A DNA stretch of 64,000 nucleotides from assembly GCA_032358255.1 (NCBI GenBank), contig JAULBX010001226.1:2943-66942 (forward strand), written 5' to 3'. The stretch comes from Heterotrichella gracilis. Lineage: Eukaryota; Sar; Xanthophyceae; Tribonematales; Xanthonemataceae. Made by a program: the position numbers and the translations under genes. The first letter of the stretch is position 1; every line of letters begins with the position of its first letter. Below the pieces are notes generated by a model. It was not told the DNA's origin. It ran no database searches and saw nothing but the letters and a program-made list of their open reading frames with translations. Below are positions 57,173-64,000 of this stretch, in pieces.

Positions 57173-60100
57173 ATGCAGTCCGACGAAGAGAACCAGTTTT
57201 TACGAGCAGCAAGGGAGGGAATCCAGCTGCAACTAGGAGGAGATGCGACACACCCCTTCCAAGAAGCACCTAGAGCCACAGACGGCCTGGAAGAGAAGCC
57301 ACTCCCTCCACAACCAGGTGTGGACAATTTGGCCAGGGTTGAACCAAACCCTGCTAGGGTTTTTGTATGGCCTGACCAGCGCTCCCTCACTCCGCACCAC
57401 CCTGCCTTCAACAACGACCTCGTACTTGAGATGAGGGTACATGTTTATCTACTATCCTATCCTGTTATCTATATCTGTCCTGCCCTGTCAGCAGCAGCCA
57501 ACATCCACAGAGTGGGCAGTGGCCTACGCCTTCAAATACCAAAACCAACGTGCATAGAATATAACTGGAACAAGGTACAACAGGGACTAAACCCGGCGTC
57601 TGCAGTGGCCACTATTCAAGTACAACTTTAGTCCAGGGTGCCTTGCGTCAACTACCCTATTTGTGCAGGCAGCGGGAAAGGCGCCGGGCAGCCTCCGAAA
57701 TGGCAGTCAGGCAGCTGTGAGGAATTCATCCAAGCTTGTGAGGAGGGAGCCCTGGCCACCCTCCAGCGCTTCCTGAGTAACAACACCTCAGAAGCCATCA
57801 ACAGCCTGGACCCCCGTGAAGGTAACCCTACACCCTAACCAAGAAGCCATCCTTCGGAAGGGTTTGGACCCTTGAGAGGGTACCGGGCGCTGATAGGGGC
57901 CACGCTTGGCAGGAAGGGCTGGCCATCGATGATCAAAGGATATCCTGATCGATACCTCCGATCAATCAACGAACCCACAGTTGTTTTGCAGCGAATGCCG
58001 GCCACAATCGATAAGGACCATACTCAACCCCTCGGGTGGGGCAGTTTCCGATCCCAGGTGCAAAGGGTTACAATGGATCAAGTTACAGGGATCTGGAGCA
58101 GAACTCCTGATAATCAAAACATACCTTTAAAAGACCAAAAAGAAGAAGAAAATTATGTTTGTAACCTTAATTCGTTGGCATGGGTTGTCCTATCTGCTTA
58201 GCCAATCATTTACACCCACCCGCATTACTTGTGTATATGTCTTTCATTATTCTTCATATTCCAGTTTGATTATTCTTGAAAAATAAACATTTTTCAGGTC
58301 ACAGGGATCTGGAGCAGACTGCGGCTCACGTCGCCACCGCACATGGCCAGGCAGCTGTCTTGGAAGCCCTCGCCAGCTCCCCCTTCAGCGCCTGGGATGC
58401 CAAGGATGCGCAGGGGTTCACGGCCCTGCACCTGGCTGCCCAACACCGCCATGCGCCAGTGGTGGCAGCGCTTGGGGGGACGGGGTTCACCGCCTGGAAC
58501 GGAAAGGACCACCAAGGCTACACCGCGCTGCATGTGGCGCTGCTGGAGGACAATGGAGGTGAGAGATCATCTTAATCCAAACATGACAATATATGTATAG
58601 TTGTTTTGAAGAAATTACAGTCGCAATTACCAGTGCACCATCCCGATACCCTTGCAGGTAAGAGACCAGCTTCTGGCAATTACACATACTATCAGGATTG
58701 CGGCTACAGTTCCAGTTCCATCTACAACTAAGATTGCCATTCCAATGCACCCATGTATTGCAATTATAATGTAGTGATCCCACACTGCAGGGGACCTGAA
58801 GCGCCGCAGCAAAGCAGACCTGGTGGCAACTCTCACCCAGCTGCTCGCCTCCCCACTGGTGGCATCCCAGGCGCACATGAGTCGGTCCAACGTGCGGGGC
58901 GCCACACCCCTGGACCTGGCCGCGGAGGGTGATGGCCAGGCACTGGCGCTGATGCTGACAACAGGCAAGGGTTTTGCATTGAGTGATTAGGGTTATTTAA
59001 CCGGAGCCAGGGTTGAAGTAGGTGCGTGCCAGGCGCCACACCCCTGCACGTGTTTGGGAGGGCGATCGTCAGGTGCTGGCGCTGATGCTGACCCTAGGTA
59101 AGGGTTTTGCTGTGCACATCGCGTCGTTCTGCGTGGTGCGCTGCACGGCCAGCAGGGGTGTGTGGGTTTTAGGGTTTGATGTAGGGCTTAAGGTTTAGGG
59201 TTTATATGAGTAGGCGCGTGCAGGTGACACACCGCTGCACCTGGCAGCAAAGGGCGATGGCCAGGCGCTGGCGCTGAAGATGACCACAGGTAAGGGTTGG
59301 GGTAACACAGGTGCGTAACGCAGGTGAGGTGTTACTTGCAACATGGCACGAATTGTTATCAGCACCCCCCCTTCTCCACCCAACTCCTGGAGGCCTGTTC
59401 AAAAGAGAGGAAGCGGTTCAGGACGGGCAAGGCGAGACCCCTTTCCACTGGGCTGCCAGGCGCCTACACCTCCACATGGTCCAATTAATACTAAGCTGGC
59501 TCCCTTGTAGTCCTAATTTTGACACAAAATAACATGCCCCTTTCTGCAGGCCTGTTCAAAAGCGAAGAGGCGGTCCGAGACGGGCAGGGGGAGACCCCAT
59601 TCCACTGGGCCGCCAGGCGCCTGGACCTCCCCATGGTGCAGCTGCTGGTCAGACATGCGGCGTACATGTACCCGGGGACCCTCCACCTCACCAACAGGGA
59701 TGGGGAGACGTGCCTGCACGCAGCGCTCAGCCTGCCCCACGGCCTGCACAGGCAAGGCTGGAACCCTGAATCCCAAACCCTGAACCCCAAACCCTACCCC
59801 TTGAACACTAGGTTGCCTCCACGCAGCGCTCAGCCTGCCCCACTGCCACATGCAAGCTGAGGCTGCAACCCTAACATCTACCACCATTCCCTTGCAGGGT
59901 GGTGTTGTAACGCCCAGCTCTAGCTAAATAAGCTTAACAGCCCTCTCTTAGGCTTAAAAGCCTCTCCCCACATATTCCGCTTTAAAGCGCCCTCCATGCA
60001 GCGCTCATCAGACTGGCGCATGGCCTACGTAGGCAGGGCTGAAATCCCAAATCCTAATCCTACGGATGCCCACGGCCTCCACAGCAAGGCTGGACCCTAA

Positions 60101-62868
60101 CCCAAAACCCTAATAGGCTGTTGTCGTGTTGTTGAAACATCCTTCGGAGCAATCAACAAATTCTATAGGGACCCTTGTCGCTATTGGACAAGCAAGTTAC
60201 CTTAAGGTACTCAAGGTTGACTGCCAGGCGCACAGGTTACCCAACAGACGATGTCATTTCCACAGGCTGCAGGATGTGCGTGAGAGGGAGGCTTGCCAGG
60301 AGCGCTTTGTGTCCTCTTTTGTGGAGGAGCTTGGGTTGGAGTCGTTCATGGGGAGGGACGAGAGTGGCAACACCCCCCTGCACCTGGCGGCTGCTCGGCG
60401 CATGACGCGGGTGGTGGGGATACTGCTGGACAGCCCAGGTAGGGGATGAACCCTTTCCAAGGGTTTTGGTAGGTGCTGGTCGATGGGAAAATACCTACTC
60501 CGGGTGTTTGTGTCTAACCCTAGTGCGTGCTGGCCATAAACCCTAACAATACTGGCATCACCATACATATGGACCTCCACAAATGGTCTTGCCAGTATTG
60601 ATTGGGTTTGTGACAGCATGCGCTAGGGGTTTGACACAGACACCCTTAGTAGGGGTTTTCCTACTCAACCAGCGCATGCGTTATGATCTTATGCACATGA
60701 GCCTCCACAAATCAGATGGGCCTTGCTCATGGCCCTCATCCCCCATCCCCCACTCCAGTTTCAGCCCACAACCCACCACCACCTCACCTCCCCACCGCTC
60801 CAGGCGTGGACATTTACACCGCGAATGACAAAAACGCTGCTGGGCAGATGCCCGTGGATATCGCGGCGGCCAACGCCGATCAGCCCACCCTCTTACTACT
60901 GCTGCAGCAAGAGAAAATAGGACCCCTGCTGAGCACAGGTAGGGGCAAGTTGAAGCCTGAGGGCCACTGCAAAATCTTCCAATGTATTATTCACAGATCA
61001 ACATGGAAATTGCTCCTGAATGTGTGTGCCTGTGCTTATGATATAGTACACTTTTGAGAACCCCGCAATATGTCGTTTTCTACATACAATTCCCAGGTCA
61101 GCAGCGCACTTTTATCCAGACAAATCCTTGCGCTTTTGCCAATGGCTGGGTGACCATTGGTGGGTTAATAAAAAGTGTTACTAATATTTACAGGTCAGCA
61201 GCGAACTTTGCTCCAGACTGTGTGCGCTTTCCACCTGATAGCAGAGGCGGTGCGCAACTTCTTGTTCATCGCATCCCTCCTGGCGACCATCACCTTTGTT
61301 GGCTATGCTGCGGCGCCCACTGCGTTCACTGATGCCGGTGGGTGCTGTGGGGTGTGGGACGGGTGCGAGTGGTGGGTGCGCATAGTTGCGTGCACGTGGC
61401 CTTGTCACATTTGGATAGTGGGGGCAGCATTGCTGCTGGGTATGAATGTTGGATGGCATGCCTGTAGATTGATTGCTGACGCCGGTCAATTTTGTGTGAT
61501 TACTGCTGCTGATCATCTGTGCGTGATTGATGAAAGCCCACATACTGTCCACCGCTATTGACCATGGACAACAAGCAGTTGGCATGCCTTCCTCCTATCC
61601 ATGCGAAGACACCAAAATGCTCCCCCTTCCCAGGTAATTCGTGCACTCCCTCCACCCATGCTATGACACCACAACACCCCCCTTTCCCAGGTTTATATCC
61701 CGCCCCCTCCCCCTCCACTGCCCTCCAAGTCTTCTGGTACCTCAACAGCTTCTCATTCTACTCAGCTGTAGGTGTGTAACCCCTTAACACCCTACACTCT
61801 AAGTCTGTTTGGTACCTCGACAGTTTGTCGTTCAGGCACAGTTGCATGTGGCGTATTTGCTGGTGGTTATGTGCGTGTGAACACTGCCTGTTTTTTAGGC
61901 ATATGATAGCTGCTCCTACACCGTAAACCCAGTTGCCTAACTGATAATGCATACCCATCGCCATTTGATCTGCCTGATCGTGGTAATGCATTTTCCAGAG
62001 GCGATTGACACTGCTGATATGGGACCACCATCCTGGACCAATCAGGGGAGCCTCATTGCCAAACGCACCGAATCTGTCGTGCTGGCCATGCCCTTTTTGC
62101 CTGTACCTAAAGCCTAGAATGTTAGTGCATCCCCATTGGATTTATAATCATGCTCATGGTTTCCACAGGGACGATCATCATGGGTATCACCATGCTGGCC
62201 CAATCAGGCGCACCCATTGACTTTGCCAAGCGTGCAGAATCCGACATGCTAGCCATGTCTCTCTTGCTGCTCACGGCAGTGGCCCTGGGGGTGTGCGCGT
62301 TTGCTGCGGCGGGGTTCATCGTGCTAGACAACGAGCCCAGCAGCTACAAGGCCACGCACCTGACTGTGACGATCGCAATCGGAGGTAGATGCAAAATGTG
62401 GCTCAAAATTTGGGGAACAAATGTGTAGCATTGCCAGGGCCAAAACTGCTTGACGCCGCAATTGCAGGGGGAGTTGCTCTGGTTGGAATGCATGCATGAT
62501 CATCCATTTATAGAACACCCCTTCCACCCCACCTGGGATCCGACCGCGGAAGCGCCGCGGCCGCCGCCGCCGCCGCCTCATTTGCTGTGTCATCGGTGAA
62601 ATGTTTGCATCATTTATAGCCTACATCCATTTGACTGAAATTGCTTTGTGTTTCTACAGGTTTTGGGGCGCTATACTTGCTGCTGGTGAACTACTTTGGC
62701 AGGGTGGTTGTTCCCCAGCTGCCCGAGTGGGCTGCCCCCCTTGGCTGGCCTGTGCAACTGCTGTGCAAGGGGGACAGATGGATGAAGAAGAAGGTGGGAG
62801 AGGGTGCTGAGGCAACGTTTGGCTTCCTGTTGTGCGGCGCAAGGAGGGACCACAAAAAGGCACAGTGA
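57173..62868 (+). CDS. Ankyrin-repeat protein with PGG-like multi-span membrane tail
   Basis: Exons: 57173-57436, 57492-57549, 57669-57821, 58298-58558, 58791-58964, (59224-59289), 59550-59751, 60266-60438, 60804-60938, 61194-61337, 61691-61771, 62169-62384 and 62660-62868. Phases close with or without the bracketed exon, giving 711 or 689 residues. The N-terminus is charged. Ankyrin-type repeats follow: GFTALHLAAQHRHAPVVAAL, GYTALHVALLEDNG, GATPLDLAAEGDGQALAL, GETPFHWAARRLDLPMVQLL, GNTPLHLAAARRMTRVVGIL. The C-terminal half has hydrophobic segments (FLFIASLLATITFVGYAAAP, LLLLTAVALGVCAFAAAGFI) like the PGG domain of plant ankyrin-membrane proteins such as ACD6. It ends in a basic tail (DRWMKKKVGEGAEA). 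Family knowledge: those plant proteins act in defence signalling; no role can be inferred here. The donors after 58964 and 59751 are GC, not GT. Confidence 0.87.
58078..59500 (+). repeat. Edge copies around ankyrin exons 4-6
   Basis: At 58078-58106: 5' edge of exon 4 (gttacagggatctggagcag). At 59028-59095: degraded copy of the exon 5 end (gcgccacacccctgcacg to ccctag|gtaagg). At 59224-59289: an intact smaller copy with both splice sites. At 59393-59500: 5' half of exon 6 (LFKREEAVQDGQGETPFHWA) with a degraded end. Confidence 0.85.
59810..60110 (+). repeat. 3' edge copies of ankyrin exon 6
   Basis: Variants of ctgcacgcagcgctcagcct and acggcctgcacaggcaagg occur near 59815, 59993 and 60067, downstream of exon 59550-59751. 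CCCTAA-type spacers separate them. Confidence 0.8.
61090..62105 (+). repeat. Edge copies in introns of the ankyrin gene's membrane region
   Basis: At about 61094-61130: 5' edge of exon 61194-61337 (caggtcagcagcgcactttt). At about 61627-61660: 5' edge of exon 61691-61771. At about 61795-61830: its 3' edge. At about 62038-62095: 5' part of exon 62169-62384 (caatcaggggagcctcattg). Confidence 0.75.
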
Positions 62869-64000
62869 TTATCAAGTGCAGTGTTTGTTTAGCGGACGAA
62901 CCTAGGACAAACTGAGGGGACAAGCTGGCACAGAGTTATTGTATTGGTACAGCCAACACATATTTTCTCATTTACCATTGCTCAGGCACAGCTGCCATTT
63001 TTTTTTGCCTAAAATATTTTCCTCGTCAGGATGGACTGAGATGTTGATGCCAGCAGGTGCTTGATGTTAAGGTACTTGTATTTTTGCAGAATGCTGGCGC
63101 CGCTAGCAGCCCCCGGCTCAGAAATATTGGTTGGATTCACACAGTGGTTTTGATGGTAGCAATGCTGTTACCATTTGGGTCTTTGCAAGTGGGCGACTAG
63201 GGTTGACTAGGCTCTAGGGCTTGGTAGTGACTAACAACTACCTCTGGTGGGTAGGATGGCATTGGAGCTTTGCAGCATATTTTGTTGTTGCTGCATTTGA
63301 TACATTTTGTTGGCGGAACAGCATACATACGATATGATGCCAAACACAGGCTAGGTGCTACCTATTGTATAGCGTCTAGCTAAACGTCATGCACATCAAA
63401 AGTATCACATCAGATTTCAAAGGGAAAATGAACTGCATTTATAATTTGTACAAATACAGAAATCGAAAAACACGTCTATTTATTGAGCTCAACCAATGTG
63501 GAAACTGTTGCTCAATAAATACAGGCTTGATTACTTACAAACACGGGCAATGTCTCACAGTCAATGACTCCAACAGTAACTCCAACACCAGACTTGTGGG
63601 CGGGGCTGGCGTGTTGATATAGCAATGGACTAGATAGCATGCCCTTGGGGTCAATAGACATGATGGCTTCGAACACTCCCAGTTCGCACTCAGTGTTGCA
63701 CAGAGCTGCTGGCAGTGAAGCTGTCAGTTTTTAGACAGGACCCTGTGTCCTTGTTTAAAGACACGAGTGATCCTCTGAACGTGAACCTACATTTTCGTTT
63801 GAAAACAAGCTTGGGGAGCAACTGAGCAACACGCATCAGCCATGATGTGTATGTCTGGCAGTGTATCAGCTCAAGCTTGAAACCTGTGTGTTGAATGTGG
63901 AGCGGGCTGCAGGTATGTCTGCTCACCTGAGTTCGAGTGCACGCTTCAAGCAGTCATTCCGTTCCAGCCAGACAACAGGTGTTCGTTCGTCGTGTCTGTT
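62869..64000. other. 3' flank, no gene seen
   Basis: AT-rich sequence after the ankyrin gene stop codon. A frame at 63389-63622 is open but has no family likeness. Nothing else is supported. Confidence 0.45.

Noticed and set aside
1-64000. Bacterial operons, CRISPR arrays, prophage
   Set aside because: Introns, splice-phase closure and plant-type families show nuclear eukaryotic DNA. The tandem arrays are exon-edge copies, not CRISPR repeats.

Overview
This is a stretch of nuclear DNA from a eukaryote, most likely a green alga of the prasinophyte/chlorophyte kind. The genes are intron-rich, with GT-AG introns and donors often of the form GTGCG. The protein families are plant-like: a PIN-LIKES carrier, SnRK2-like kinases with an NRD catalytic loop, a root-cap-type secreted protein and an ankyrin-membrane protein. 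The telomere-type heptamer TTTAGGG/CCCTAAA is scattered through the introns. A Cymbomonas-like alga would fit, but that is only a guess.

Layout. 1-8.5 kb: 3' part of a class 3 lipase gene (copy A, + strand), then a decayed coiled-coil/tail-anchor gene (copy A). 8.5-22.0 kb: a complete 17-exon gene coding a multi-pass membrane protein fused to a class 3 lipase domain (copy B, + strand), then copy B of the coiled-coil/tail-anchor gene. 22.3-23.6 kb: a third, broken copy of the lipase 3' end. 24.2-30.0 kb (- strand): PIN-LIKES type auxin efflux carrier, 9 exons. 30.8-32.0 kb (+): unidentified gene. 33.6-37.3 kb (-): TatD-family metal-dependent hydrolase, 9 exons. 38.3-41.9 kb (+): secreted root-cap/vWD-like protein, 7 exons. 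42-46.2 kb: nothing firmly assigned. 46.2-48.8 kb (+) and 51.4-55.7 kb (-): two convergent Ser/Thr kinases, the second with a long helical N-terminus. 57.2-62.9 kb (+): ankyrin-repeat protein with a PGG-type multi-span membrane tail, 12 or 13 exons.

I rebuilt each gene by hand from splice sites, open frames and family motifs. In all seven main genes the intron phases close through every junction from the first modelled codon to the stop, which is strong internal support.

The most striking feature is shared by all these unrelated genes. Their introns are largely built from degenerate, same-orientation copies of the neighbouring exon edges. Copies of an exon's 5' edge, acceptor included, lie upstream of that exon. 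Copies of its 3' edge, donor included, lie downstream. The copies are separated by TTTAGGG/CCCTAAA-like spacers. I count more than 70 by eye. Most carry only one splice site, so they are half exons. I know of no named element with this structure and treat it as the main candidate for something undescribed.
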